A DNA stretch of 64,000 nt, from NCBI GenBank assembly GCA_041394725.1, contig JAWKHR010000018.1, forward strand, positions 1-64,000. Direction: 5' to 3'. This DNA is from JAWKHR01 sp041394725 (GTDB lineage Bacteria > Acidobacteriota > Vicinamibacteria > Vicinamibacterales > SCN-69-37). This document shows, one piece after another, positions 15,682 to 24,471 of this stretch. Below the pieces are notes generated by a model. That model was not told the origin of the DNA. It did not search any database and saw nothing but the letters and a program-made list of their open reading frames with translations. The stretch's first letter is position 1. Every line of letters begins with the position of its first letter. The position numbers were made by a program, and so were the translations under genes.

Positions 15682-17778
15682 ATGAGGGTCTTCGACGCGG
15701 CGGGCATCCGGAACGTGGCACTGGTGGGGCACAGCGGTTCGGGGAAGACGCAGCTCGCCTCCATGCTCCTGTTCGATGCCGGCGCCGTGACCCGGTTCGG
15801 CAAGGTGGATGACGGCACCACCGTCACGGACTACGACGAGGAAGCCGTCGCCCGCAAACACACCCTCGCGGCCTGTCCCGCCTTCCTCGAGTGGAACAAG
15901 ACCAAGATCAACCTGATCGACACGCCCGGCATCGGCAACTTCCTGAGCGACGCGCGCGCCGCGCTGCGCGCGGTGGACGCGGCGCTGGTGGTCGTCGATG
16001 CGGTCGCCGGCGTCGAGGTGTCCACGGAGAAGGTCTGGTCCATGGCCGAGGAGTTCGGCCTGCCCCGGCTGATCGTGCTGAACCGCCTGGACCGTGAGCG
16101 CGCCAGCCTCGATCGCGCCCTGGACTCGATGCGCGAGACGCTCGGGCGCGCCGTCATTCCCGTCCAGCTGCCGATCGGCGAGGAGCAGCAGTTCACCGGC
16201 GTCGTCGACCTGGTGGCCATGAAGGCGTACACGTTCGCCGGCGACGAGTCGGGTTCGATGACCGAGGGCGCGGTGCCGGACGCGATGGCCGACGCGGCCT
16301 CGACCGCCCGCGAGGCGCTGATCGAGATGGTCGCCGAGGCCGACGAGACGCTGATGGAACGGTTCTTCGAGGCCGGCACGCTGACCCAGGACGAGCTGGC
16401 CACGGGCCTCGCGTCCGCCGTCGCGCGCGGCGCCCTCTTCCCGGTCTACTGCACGTCCGCGCTCCGCAACGTCGGCGGCCCGCCGCTCGCCGACGCCATC
16501 GTCACGTGCGTGCCCTCGGCCGCCGACCGCGCGTTCCCCGGCCTCGACGCGTCCGGCGCCCCGGCCGCCCGCCAGGCCGATCCGGCCCAGCCCCTGGCGC
16601 TGTGGGTCTGGAAGACCGTCGCCGATCCCTTCGCCGGCCGCATCACGCTGTTCCGCGTCATCTCCGGCGTGCTCAAGTCGGACGCGACCGTCGCGAACGT
16701 CACGCGCGACCAGTCCGAGCGATTCGGGCACCTGCTGGTCGTGCAGGGCAAGACGCACACACACGTGGCGGAACTGCGGGCGGGCGATCTGGGCGCGGTG
16801 GCCAAGCTCAAGGACACGCACACGAGCGACACGCTCGGCGACGCGTCGGCCGGCTTCACCGTGCCGCCGATCCGGTTCCCGGAACCGGTGCTGTCCTACG
16901 CGATCGAGCCGAAGACCCGCGGCGACGAGGACAAGATCGGCACGGCGATGCAGCGGCTGCGCGAGGAGGACCCGTCGATCGGCTACGGCCGCGACGAGCA
17001 GACGCACGAGCTGCTGCTCTCGGGCCAGGGCCAGCTCCACATCGAGGTCACGGTGGCGAAGCTGCGGCGTCGCTTCAACGTCGAGGTCAACCTCAAGCCG
17101 CCGCGGATCGCCTACCGGGAGACGATCACCGCGCGCGTCGAGGCGCACGGGCGCCACAAGAAGCAGACCGGCGGCCACGGCCAGTTCGGGGACTGCAAGA
17201 TCCGCATGGAACCGCTCGGGCGCGGCGGCGACTTCGTGTTCGAGGACGACATCTTCGGCGGCGCGATCCCGCGCCAGTTCGTGCCGGCCGTCGAGAAGGG
17301 CATCCAGGAGGCCCGGATGCGCGGCTACCTGGCCGGCTATCCGGTCGTGGACTTCAAGGCCACGGTCTACGACGGGTCGTACCACGACGTGGACTCCAAC
17401 GAGATGTCGTTCAAGATGGCGGGCCGGCTCGCGTTCAAGGACGCGATGTCGCGCGCCCGGCCCACCCTGCTCGAGCCCGTGATGTCCGTCGAGGTGTCCG
17501 CCCCGTCCGACTTCGCGGGCGACCTGATGGGCGACCTCAACAGCCGCCGCGGCCGGATCTCGGGCATGGACACGCGGGGGTCCTCCACGCTCATCAAGGC
17601 CACGGTGCCGATGGCCGAGATGCTGACCTACGAGCAGACCCTCACGTCGACGACCGGCGGGCGCGGGGCCTACCACATGGAGTTCTCGCACTACGACGAG
17701 GTACCCGCACACCTGCACGCGAAGATCATCGCGGCCTCGAAGGCCGAGCGCGGCGAGGCGCCCGACGACGAGGAATGA
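15682..17778 (+). CDS. EF-G paralogue (EF-G-II / FusA2-like translational GTPase)
   Basis: 698 residues, EF-G length and five-domain order, but a second copy beside the canonical fusA in this window. G1 is GHSGSGKT (residues 16-23) instead of GHIDAGKTT, G3 is DTPG (80-83), and G4 is NRLD (134-137), with Arg in place of the usual Lys. Domain IV keeps the GHGQFGDCKI / GGAIPRQFVPAVEKGI / YDGSYHDVDSNEMSFK signatures, and domain V the VPMAEMLTYEQTLTSTTGGRG strand-helix. Such paralogues lack or change elongation activity in some bacteria, so its job (recycling, stress, regulatory) cannot be read from sequence. Strong Shine-Dalgarno AAAGGAGG at 15666-15673. Flanked by transport and cell-wall genes, not translation genes. 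Confidence 0.9.
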   Translation: MRVFDAAGIRNVALVGHSGSGKTQLASMLLFDAGAVTRFGKVDDGTTVTDYDEEAVARKHTLAACPAFLEWNKTKINLIDTPGIGNFLSDARAALRAVDAALVVVDAVAGVEVSTEKVWSMAEEFGLPRLIVLNRLDRERASLDRALDSMRETLGRAVIPVQLPIGEEQQFTGVVDLVAMKAYTFAGDESGSMTEGAVPDAMADAASTAREALIEMVAEADETLMERFFEAGTLTQDELATGLASAVARGALFPVYCTSALRNVGGPPLADAIVTCVPSAADRAFPGLDASGAPAARQADPAQPLALWVWKTVADPFAGRITLFRVISGVLKSDATVANVTRDQSERFGHLLVVQGKTHTHVAELRAGDLGAVAKLKDTHTSDTLGDASAGFTVPPIRFPEPVLSYAIEPKTRGDEDKIGTAMQRLREEDPSIGYGRDEQTHELLLSGQGQLHIEVTVAKLRRRFNVEVNLKPPRIAYRETITARVEAHGRHKKQTGGHGQFGDCKIRMEPLGRGGDFVFEDDIFGGAIPRQFVPAVEKGIQEARMRGYLAGYPVVDFKATVYDGSYHDVDSNEMSFKMAGRLAFKDAMSRARPTLLEPVMSVEVSAPSDFAGDLMGDLNSRRGRISGMDTRGSSTLIKATVPMAEMLTYEQTLTSTTGGRGAYHMEFSHYDEVPAHLHAKIIAASKAERGEAPDDEE

Positions 17779-17830
17779 CGGGGTCGATCCGGTCTTGTAC
17801 GCCCTGAAACGAAGATGCCAGAATAGGGCG

Positions 17831-18979
17831 ATGTCCCCCGACGAGCGGATCCCACGCGGCCCGGCCCGGGCCGGTCGCCGCGCCGCGCCCGGCGCCGGCG
17901 CGGCGATCGTCGGCCCGGCGTTCGTCGCCGGCGTCCTGCTCGCCGGTGCCATCGTCGCCGGTGCCCCCATCGTCGCCGCGCAGGGCGGCGCCACTCAGGG
18001 CGGCGCCACGCAGGGCGGCGCCACGCAGGACGGCGCCAGGGACCAACGTCCGCCGTTCGCCGAATGGCTCGCCGGCCTGCGCGCCGAGGCCGTCTCGGCG
18101 GGTATCTCCGAAGCCGTCGTCGACTCGGCGCTCGCCACCATCGAGGAGCCGAGTGCGGTGGTCGTCACGCGGGACCGGTCGCAGCCCGAACGCGTGCAGA
18201 CGCTCGACAGCTACGTGAGCCAGTGGCTCACGAGCCGGACGACGGCGACGGCGACGCGGATGGCGGGGACGCACGCCTCGCTGCTTGCCCGTGTGGCCGA
18301 CGCCTACGGACCGCCCGCGCCGATCCTGGTTTCCGTCTGGGGCCTCGAGTCGAACTTCGGCCGTTTCACCGGCACCTATCCGACCGTCAACGCGCTCGCG
18401 ACGCTCGCCTACGACCCGCGCCGTTCGCGGCTCTTCCGCACCGAGCTGCTCGAGGCCCTCAGGATCCTCGAGCGCGGCGACATCTCGATCGACCGGATGA
18501 AGGGCTCGTGGGCCGGCGCGATGGGCCAGCCCCAGTTCATGCCGTCGAGCTACCTGAAACACGCCGTCGACTTCGATGGCGACGGCCGCACCGACATCTG
18601 GACCAGCCCGCCCGATGTGTTCGCGTCAATCGGCAACTACCTGAAGAACGCCGGCTGGGCGCCCGGCGAGCGGTGGGGGCGCGAGGTGCGGATCTCGCGC
18701 GACGTCATGGACGCCATCGACCGGGACGTGCCGATGCGCACGGCCGGGTGCGGCGCGCTGCGCGAGATGACCGTGGCCCGCCCGCTCGCCGACTGGCGGC
18801 GGCTCGGTGTCCGCCTGGCCGGAGGCGGGGCCCTGCCGGTGGCGGACATGAGCGCCTCGCTCGTCCGGGGCCGCAACCGCCACTTCCTCGTGTACCGGAA
18901 CTACCTCGCGATCCTCGACTACAACTGCTCGAACGCCTACGCGGTCAGCGTCGGCCTGCTCTCCGACCGCCTCTGGTAG
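17831..18979 (+). CDS. Lytic murein transglycosylase, MltB family
   Basis: About 382 residues. The ATG at 17831 is preferred to an upstream in-frame ATG because AGGGCG sits just before it and the signal region follows directly. The N-terminal segment has a twin-Arg-rich start, a hydrophobic stretch (VGPAFVAGVLLAGAIVAGAPIVAA) and a Gln-Gly repeat. The catalytic domain shows VSVWGLESNFGRFTG with the acid Glu, then MKGSWAGAMGQPQFMPSSYLKHAVDFDGDGRTDIW, the MltB/SLT_2 signature (given here in parts: GSWAGAMGQPQFMPSSY and DFDGDGRTDIW). It cleaves peptidoglycan glycan strands to anhydromuropeptides in the periplasm. A C-terminal peptidoglycan-binding domain is absent. Confidence 0.92.
   Translation: MSPDERIPRGPARAGRRAAPGAGAAIVGPAFVAGVLLAGAIVAGAPIVAAQGGATQGGATQGGATQDGARDQRPPFAEWLAGLRAEAVSAGISEAVVDSALATIEEPSAVVVTRDRSQPERVQTLDSYVSQWLTSRTTATATRMAGTHASLLARVADAYGPPAPILVSVWGLESNFGRFTGTYPTVNALATLAYDPRRSRLFRTELLEALRILERGDISIDRMKGSWAGAMGQPQFMPSSYLKHAVDFDGDGRTDIWTSPPDVFASIGNYLKNAGWAPGERWGREVRISRDVMDAIDRDVPMRTAGCGALREMTVARPLADWRRLGVRLAGGGALPVADMSASLVRGRNRHFLVYRNYLAILDYNCSNAYAVSVGLLSDRLW
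17981..18040 (+). repeat. 15-bp tandem repeat inside the transglycosylase gene
   Basis: Three near-perfect copies and one degenerate copy of CAGGGCGGCGCCACG in frame, coding QGGAT three times then QDGAR. It lies in the linker between the signal region and the catalytic domain, where length variation would be tolerated. Confidence 0.85.
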
Positions 18980-19162
18980 CACGGATTCGCCACGCACAGG
19001 ATTGACAGTGCGCGATCGGGTCGGTACGCTGACTGCACCTCCCCACTGATCGGTGCCCGCGGCACCGCTGGCGCTGCCGTCGATCTTCCCTGGACCGGTT
19101 CTTGCTGCAATCGTCCTCAGGGCCCGGCGGACGCGCCGGTGTCCCGTGCACGAGGAGGACCC

Positions 19163-20302
19163 GTGCGGCGAAGCCTGACCTACCTTGCCGCCGGCATGAC
19201 GGCCGGAGTGACGCTCCTGGGCGCCTGGATCTGGCTGGGCTCGCGCCCGTCAGCCGAGCCCGAGCCGCGCGTCACGTACACCGTCGGCACCGCCCCCATC
19301 GAGGAGACGCTCGTCGCCTCCGGCCTGGTGAAACCGGCCGTGACGATGGACGTTCGCGCCGAGACGTCCGGCCTGGTCGAGGCCGTCCTGGTCCGCGAGG
19401 GCGACCAGGTGCGGCGCGGGCAGGTCCTGGCCCGGCTGTCCTCGGCGATGCCCCAGGCGGCGCTCGACGAGGCCGAGGCCCACCTCCGGCAGGCCCTGCT
19501 CCAGGACGAGGCCACCAGGCTCGACCTCGACACGACCAGCGTCGAGCTGAAACGCCGCGCCTTCGAACGCCAGCAGGCGCTCTACGCGCGCGGCCTGCTC
19601 TCGAAGAACGAACTGGACGAGAGCCAGCTGGCGTTGCGCCTCGCCGAGCGCGAGCTGGAGCGCGGGCGCCGCAGCCGCCAGAGCACCTACGCGCAGGTCG
19701 AGGAGGCGCGCGCGGGCGTGGAACGCGCGCAGGCGCAGCTCGACCACACCATCGTGCGCGCGCCGTTCGACGCCGTCGTGCTCCGTCGCGGCGTGAACGT
19801 CGGCAGCGGCGTCTCGGGCGTGGGCCAGTCGGCCGCCGGCGGCACGGTGCTGATGACGCTCGGCGACGCCAGGCGGTCCGCGTTCCACGCGCGCGTGACG
19901 GCCGCCGACGCGCAGCGCCTGCGGCCGGGCCAGCCCGCGCGCATCCGCCTCGACTCGAAGGACGCGGTCTGGCTCGAGGGCGCCGTGCAGTCGGTCTCGA
20001 CCGCCGGCGAGCTCGAGGGACCCGGCCGCCTGTCGACGTTCCCGATCGTCGTCGCGCTGACCGAGTCGGCGAGCGCCTGGGTCAACGTGCCCGCGCGTGC
20101 CGAGATCGTGCTCGGCGAGGACCGCACGGCCGTCGTCGTGCCGAGCCGTTGCGTGTGGACCGACGCCGACGGCCGCTCCTACGTCGAGATCCGGACGCCC
20201 GAAGGCGACGTCCGGCGCGACGTGCAGCTCGGCGCCATCGAGCCCGATCGCATGCAGGTCCGCACCGGCCTCGAACGGGGCGAGGTCGTCGTCTGCCGGT
20301 AG
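19163..20302 (+). CDS. Periplasmic adaptor (HlyD/MacA family), second cassette
   Basis: About 379 residues from GTG 19163, selected over an ATG-type frame start 24 nt upstream because GAGGAGG (19152-19158) ends 4 nt before it. One N-terminal helix (LTYLAAGMTAGVTLLGAWIWLG), then the lipoyl halves (VASGLVKPAVTMDVRAET; EGDQVRRGQVLARL and AQLDHTIVRAPFDAVVLRRG) flanking a coiled-coil hairpin of about 90 residues, followed by a beta-barrel region. Only distantly like the adaptor at 11542. The permease starts 7 bp after its stop, so the two form a unit. The 183 bp upstream of the gene hold no gene that I can see. Confidence 0.88.
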   Translation: MRRSLTYLAAGMTAGVTLLGAWIWLGSRPSAEPEPRVTYTVGTAPIEETLVASGLVKPAVTMDVRAETSGLVEAVLVREGDQVRRGQVLARLSSAMPQAALDEAEAHLRQALLQDEATRLDLDTTSVELKRRAFERQQALYARGLLSKNELDESQLALRLAERELERGRRSRQSTYAQVEEARAGVERAQAQLDHTIVRAPFDAVVLRRGVNVGSGVSGVGQSAAGGTVLMTLGDARRSAFHARVTAADAQRLRPGQPARIRLDSKDAVWLEGAVQSVSTAGELEGPGRLSTFPIVVALTESASAWVNVPARAEIVLGEDRTAVVVPSRCVWTDADGRSYVEIRTPEGDVRRDVQLGAIEPDRMQVRTGLERGEVVVCR

Positions 20303-20309
20303 GCGCGCC

Positions 20310-21584
20310 GTGATCGAACGTCACTCCTGGCTGGCCCGGCGGCGGATCCTCCTCGGCGCCCTCCTGGCCGACGCGGGACGGAGCCTGGCGACGCGCCGGT
20401 TCCAGGCCACCGCCTCGGCCGTGGCGCTCGCCTCCGGCATCACCGCGGTCGCGCTGCTCGTGTCGGTCGTCTCGGGCCTGCATCGATTCACGGTGGCCAC
20501 CTTCGCCTCCGCCGGCGGCAACGTCATCGTCGCCACCGCGCAGGCCGACGATGAACGGCTGCGCGACACGCGCAGCCTGCCCGCGACGCTCCGCGCCGGC
20601 GACGAGGCCGCGGTGCTCGCGTCGAGTCCGGCGTTCGACCTGGCCTCGGCCGAAAACCTCAGCACCCAGCCCGTCACCACCGCCGACCGGCGGTCGGACG
20701 CGACCGACGTCCGCGGGATCACCGCCGACGGCTTCGAGATCCTCCAGCTGCACGTGACCGGCGGTCGCCTGTTCGTGCCCGAGGAGCAGGCGCAGGGCAC
20801 GCGGGTCGCGGTCATCGGCGCGCACCTGGCGCGCGCGCTGTTCGGCGCCGAATCGCCGCTCGGACAGACCGTCGTCGTCGGCGACTGGCCGTTCACGGTG
20901 GTCGGGGAGCTCGACTGGGTCGGTGACCCCGAGACCGACCTGCGGTCCGGCCTGGACGAGACGCTGTTCGTGCCCTTCCGCGCGGCGGCCGATGCCCTGC
21001 ACGGCGACGACCAGGCGTCCGCGCTGCGGTTCCGGCTGCGGACGACCGACACCGAGGCGTCGGCGGTCGCCGAGGTCTACGCGGCGCTCGACCGGCAGCG
21101 CCGGCTCCGGGGCGAGACCGGCGGCGAGCTTCGGGTGACCAACACGATCCAGCGCCTGCGCGTGCTGCGGCGGGTGATCGTCGGTCTTCGCATCCTGGCC
21201 GTGGTGGTCGGCCTGGTGGGCCTGGTCGCCGGCGCCATGGGCATTGCCAACGTGCTGTTGATGTCGGTGCGCGAGCGGACCGTGGAGATCGGCATCCGCC
21301 GGGCCTTCGGCGCGACGCGGGACGCGGTGTTCGCCGGGTTCCTCTTCGAGGCGCTGGCGATCGCGCTCGCCGGCGGCGGCGTGGGCCTGGTGGTCGCCTT
21401 CGCGATCACGCGGATGGCGGCGGCCGTCCCGCAGCTGCCACCCTCGGCCCGGCCCGAGATCTCCGGCACGACGAGCGTGGTGGCCGTCCTGCTGCTCGTG
21501 CTGGTCGGACTGATTGCGGGGATCGCGCCGGCGCGCCGGGCCGCGTCCGTGTACCCGGCCGAGGCCCTGCGTACGGCCGACTGA
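20310..21584 (+). CDS. MacB-like ABC permease, second cassette, no ATPase domain
   Basis: 424 residues from GTG 20310; the frame stays open upstream into the adaptor gene, but that part is its shadow. Helix 1 near residues 35-55 (SAVALASGITAVALLVSVVSG), a MacB_PCD periplasmic domain, and three C-terminal helices around the loop VRERTVEIGIRRAFGATRDAV; ends APARRAASVYPAEALRTAD. No nucleotide-binding domain is present or encoded nearby. With the adaptor it repeats the ATPase-less arrangement of the 11.5-15.4 kb operon. Convergent with the threonine dehydratase; 34 bp separate the stops. Confidence 0.88.
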   Translation: MIERHSWLARRRILLGALLADAGRSLATRRFQATASAVALASGITAVALLVSVVSGLHRFTVATFASAGGNVIVATAQADDERLRDTRSLPATLRAGDEAAVLASSPAFDLASAENLSTQPVTTADRRSDATDVRGITADGFEILQLHVTGGRLFVPEEQAQGTRVAVIGAHLARALFGAESPLGQTVVVGDWPFTVVGELDWVGDPETDLRSGLDETLFVPFRAAADALHGDDQASALRFRLRTTDTEASAVAEVYAALDRQRRLRGETGGELRVTNTIQRLRVLRRVIVGLRILAVVVGLVGLVAGAMGIANVLLMSVRERTVEIGIRRAFGATRDAVFAGFLFEALAIALAGGGVGLVVAFAITRMAAAVPQLPPSARPEISGTTSVVAVLLLVLVGLIAGIAPARRAASVYPAEALRTAD

Positions 21585-21618
21585 GGCCTGGTTCCAGCGG
21601 AGGCTGCGGGACCTCGGT

Positions 21619-22590
21619 TCAGTTCCAGCGGAGGCCGCGGAGCTGGTCGAGGTCGAGGTTGCCGCCGCTCAGCACGCAGGCCACGCGCGACCCGGCGGGC
21701 GCCTGGACCAGGCCGTGCAGCAGCGCCGCCACGGGCGCCGCCGCCGCGCCTTCCGGCACCAGCTTCGCGTAGTGCATGATCCAGCGGACGGCGTCGAAGA
21801 TGGCCTCGTCGGGCAGGGTCACGATGTCGTCCACGTAGCGCCGGATGATCTCGAACGTCCGTTCACCCACGCGCTTCACGCGCAGCCCGTCGATGACGCA
21901 GTCCACCCGGTCGAGCGTCACCAGCCGGCCGGCCCGGACGCTCTGCTGCATGGCCGGCGCCCCTGACGACTCGACGCCGATCACGCGGACGTTCGGGTTC
22001 CGGCTCTTGAGCGCCATGACGCTGCCCGAGAGCAGCCCGCCGCCGCCGATGGGCACGACCACGACGTCCACCTCGGGCCAGTCCTGGTGGATCTCCAGGC
22101 CGACGGTGCCCTGCCCCATGATGAGCTGCTCGTCGTCGAAGGGGTGCACGTAGGTATAGCCGTGTTCGGCGACCAGGGCCTTCGCCTTCTCGTTGGCCTC
22201 GTCCCAGATCGTGCCGTGGAGCACGACCTCGGCGCCGTATCCGCGCGTCGCCTCGATCTTCGACCGGGTCGCGTTCTCGGCCATGCAGACGACGGCCTTG
22301 ATGCCGTGGATCCTCGCGGCGAGGGCGACGCCCTGGGCGTGGTTGCCGGCCGACGAGCAGATGACGCCGCGCGCCTTCTGCTCGGGGGAGAGGAACGAGA
22401 ACTTGTTGAGGGGGCCGCGGATCTTGTAGGAGCCGGTGCGCTGGAACAGCTCGGCCTTGAGGCGCACGTCGAATCCCGTCCGCTCGCTGAGCGTCCGGGA
22501 CTCGACCAGTGGGGTGTGCCTGACGTGAGGCCGCATGCGCTCGCGGGCCTCCTCGAAGGCGGCGGCGGGCGGAAGAGGATAGTCGGTCAC
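21619..22590 (-). CDS. Threonine ammonia-lyase / serine-threonine dehydratase (PLP fold type II)
   Basis: 323 residues, the length of the single-domain catabolic type without the C-terminal ACT/regulatory domain of IlvA. The PLP lysine is K56 in GSYKIRG; the phosphate-binding loop is IGGGGLLSG (near residue 185), and SSAGNHAQGVALAA is the Asn-containing loop that holds the cofactor ring. It deaminates threonine to 2-oxobutanoate, and often serine to pyruvate. It starts 39 bp after rplQ on the same strand, so it may be read through from the ribosomal operon. A serine racemase activity cannot be excluded for this family. Confidence 0.88.
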   Translation of the reverse strand: MTDYPLPPAAAFEEARERMRPHVRHTPLVESRTLSERTGFDVRLKAELFQRTGSYKIRGPLNKFSFLSPEQKARGVICSSAGNHAQGVALAARIHGIKAVVCMAENATRSKIEATRGYGAEVVLHGTIWDEANEKAKALVAEHGYTYVHPFDDEQLIMGQGTVGLEIHQDWPEVDVVVVPIGGGGLLSGSVMALKSRNPNVRVIGVESSGAPAMQQSVRAGRLVTLDRVDCVIDGLRVKRVGERTFEIIRRYVDDIVTLPDEAIFDAVRWIMHYAKLVPEGAAAAPVAALLHGLVQAPAGSRVACVLSGGNLDLDQLRGLRWN

Positions 22591-22629
22591 GTCGCCACCT
22601 CCGCGCGGCGCGGGGCCGCGGTCACGAAT

Positions 22630-23223
22630 CTAGCTGCCGCCCGCCTTGCGGGGCGTGGACACCTTCTTGCCGGCGCCCTTCGCGGCCTTGGACACCTTCG
22701 CCTTGCTCTTGCCGTCCTCGGCCGACGCGGCCTTCTTGCGGCCGCCGCCGAGGGCCTCGCGCAGCCGGCCGCCCACGCCCTTCTTCTTCGGCTTCTCGGC
22801 CTCGCTCTTCGCGGCCTCGGTCTCGGCGTCCGGGTTGTACTCGCTGCCGAGCAGCTCGAGCGCGGCCATGTCGGCCGCGTCACCGCGACGGTGCCCGAGC
22901 CGCAGGATGCGCGTGTAGCCGCCCGCGCGCTCCGCGTACCGCGGCGCGATCGTGTCGAACAGCTTCTTCACGACGTCGCGGTCGGCGATGTCGCGCGCGA
23001 CCATCCGGCGGGCGGTCACGCCCCGGCTGCTCTGCTCGGGCGCGTCGAGGCTGCGACGCGCGATCGTGATGAGCCGCTCGACGAACGGCCGCAGCTCCTT
23101 CGCCTTCGGGACGGTGGTCTGCACCCGCTCGTGGCGGATGAGCGCGGTGGCCTGGTTGCGGAGCAGCGAGATGCGATGCTCCGTGACCCGACCCAGTTTC
23201 CGGTATGCCACTCTGTGACGCAT
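22630..23223 (-). CDS. rplQ: Ribosomal protein bL17 with long Lys/Ala tail
   Basis: 197 residues against about 120 in most bacteria. The conserved core is residues 1-125 (start MRHRVAYRKLGRVTEHR; SLLRNQATALIRHERVQTT; YTRILRLGHRRGDAADMA). The extra 70 residues are a basic, alanine- and lysine-rich, probably disordered tail (EAEKPKKKGVGGRLREALGG; KAKVSKAAKGAGKKVSTP). Such tails on bL17 occur in several high-GC phyla. Last gene of the alpha operon; the threonine dehydratase follows closely. Confidence 0.95.
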   Translation of the reverse strand: MRHRVAYRKLGRVTEHRISLLRNQATALIRHERVQTTVPKAKELRPFVERLITIARRSLDAPEQSSRGVTARRMVARDIADRDVVKKLFDTIAPRYAERAGGYTRILRLGHRRGDAADMAALELLGSEYNPDAETEAAKSEAEKPKKKGVGGRLREALGGGRKKAASAEDGKSKAKVSKAAKGAGKKVSTPRKAGGS

Positions 23224-23270
23224 GGGACTGTCCTGGTTCCTTCGTGCCTGTCTCGGTCGATGACGACGGC

Positions 23271-23294
23271 GGGGCGCCCCCGGAAGGGCGCCCC
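23271..23294 (-). terminator. Perfect 9-bp GC hairpin between rpoA and rplQ
   Basis: GGGGCGCCC and GGGCGCCCC form a perfect stem around a 6-nt loop, inside the 78-bp rpoA-rplQ gap. There is no T-run on either side, so it is more likely a processing or attenuation element than a full terminator. Confidence 0.35.
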
Positions 23295-23301
23295 GCGGGC
23301 G

Positions 23302-24288
23302 TTATTCCTCGGCGGCGCCGCCGCCCGGCTGGTCGAGCCGCATGCCCAGGCTCAGCCCCATCGTGGCGAGGATGTCCTTGATCTCGTTCAGGGACTTGCG
23401 CCCGAAGTTCTTCGTCTTGAGCATCTCGCCCTCGGTCTTCTGCACGAGCTCGCGAAGCGTCCGGATGTTCGCGTTCTTCAGGCAGTTGTAGGACCGGACG
23501 GAGAGCTCCAGTTCCTCGACCGACTTGTCGAGGTGCTCGTTGACGGCGGCCGACGGCTGGTCGGCCGCGCTCGCGAGTGGCTGGTCGCCCGCCTCGTCGA
23601 TGCCCACGAAGATCGTGAAGTGGTCGCGGATCAGCTTGGCGGCGAGCGACACGGCGTCGCGCGGGGTCACCGCGCCGTTCGTCCAGACCTCGAGCGTCAG
23701 CTTGTCGTAGTCGGTGGTCTGCCCGATGCGGGCGGCCTCGACCACGTAGTTGACCTTCTTCACCGGCGAATGGACGGAGTCGATCGGGATCCAGCCGATG
23801 CCGAGGTCCTCGTCGAAGTTCTTGTCGGCCGCCAGGTAGCCGCGGCCGCGCTTGATGCGGAGCTCCATCTCGAGCGTCCCGCCGTCGCTCACCGTGGCGA
23901 TGTGGGCGTCCGGCTCGAGGATCTCGACGTCGGCGTCGGCCTCGATGTCGCGCGCGCGCACCTCACCCGGCTTGCTCGACCGCAGCACCAGCGTCTTGGC
24001 GTGCTCGGAGTGCAGCTTGATCGGGATCTGCTTCAGGTTGAGGATGATGTCCGTCGCGTCCTCGACCACGCCCTGGATCGGCGAGAACTCGTGGAGCACG
24101 CCCTCGATCTTCACCGCGGTGACCGCCGCGCCCTCGATCGAGGAGAGCAGCACCCGCCGCATCGCGTTGCCGACGGTCGTGCCGAAGCCCCGCTCGAACG
24201 GCTGCGCCCAGAAGCGCCCGAACCGATCCGTCTGCGTTTCCCGCTCGAACTCCAGCCGCTTCGGCCGCTGAAAACCCTTCCACAACAT
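23302..24288 (-). CDS. rpoA: RNA polymerase alpha subunit
   Basis: 328 residues, the normal length. The N-terminal domain starts MLWKGFQRPKRLEFE and holds the dimerisation signature GFGTTVGNAMRRVLLSSIEG; the C-terminal domain (residues ~250-315) has ELSVRSYNCLKNANI and GRKSLNEIKDIL, the DNA- and activator-binding helices. ATG 24288 is favoured over the ATG three codons upstream because GAAAGG then sits 9 nt away instead of touching the start codon. The 183-bp gap to rpsD contains no gene, only GC-rich sequence. Confidence 0.96.
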   Translation of the reverse strand: MLWKGFQRPKRLEFERETQTDRFGRFWAQPFERGFGTTVGNAMRRVLLSSIEGAAVTAVKIEGVLHEFSPIQGVVEDATDIILNLKQIPIKLHSEHAKTLVLRSSKPGEVRARDIEADADVEILEPDAHIATVSDGGTLEMELRIKRGRGYLAADKNFDEDLGIGWIPIDSVHSPVKKVNYVVEAARIGQTTDYDKLTLEVWTNGAVTPRDAVSLAAKLIRDHFTIFVGIDEAGDQPLASAADQPSAAVNEHLDKSVEELELSVRSYNCLKNANIRTLRELVQKTEGEMLKTKNFGRKSLNEIKDILATMGLSLGMRLDQPGGGAAEE

Positions 24289-24471
24289 CGGTGTCATCCT
24301 TTCGCCCGCGCCCGCCCCGTCGGGACCGGCGCCAGACCTGCAGGTTGAGTCACCGGCCTCCCGCCGCAGGTCTGAGGGCTGCGGGCCGGCAACTGGCGCT
24401 CCGCCCGGCCGCACACCGGCCGGCGGAACCCCGGACGCCGCCACGCGGCGCCCGGACTCACGCGTCGTGCC

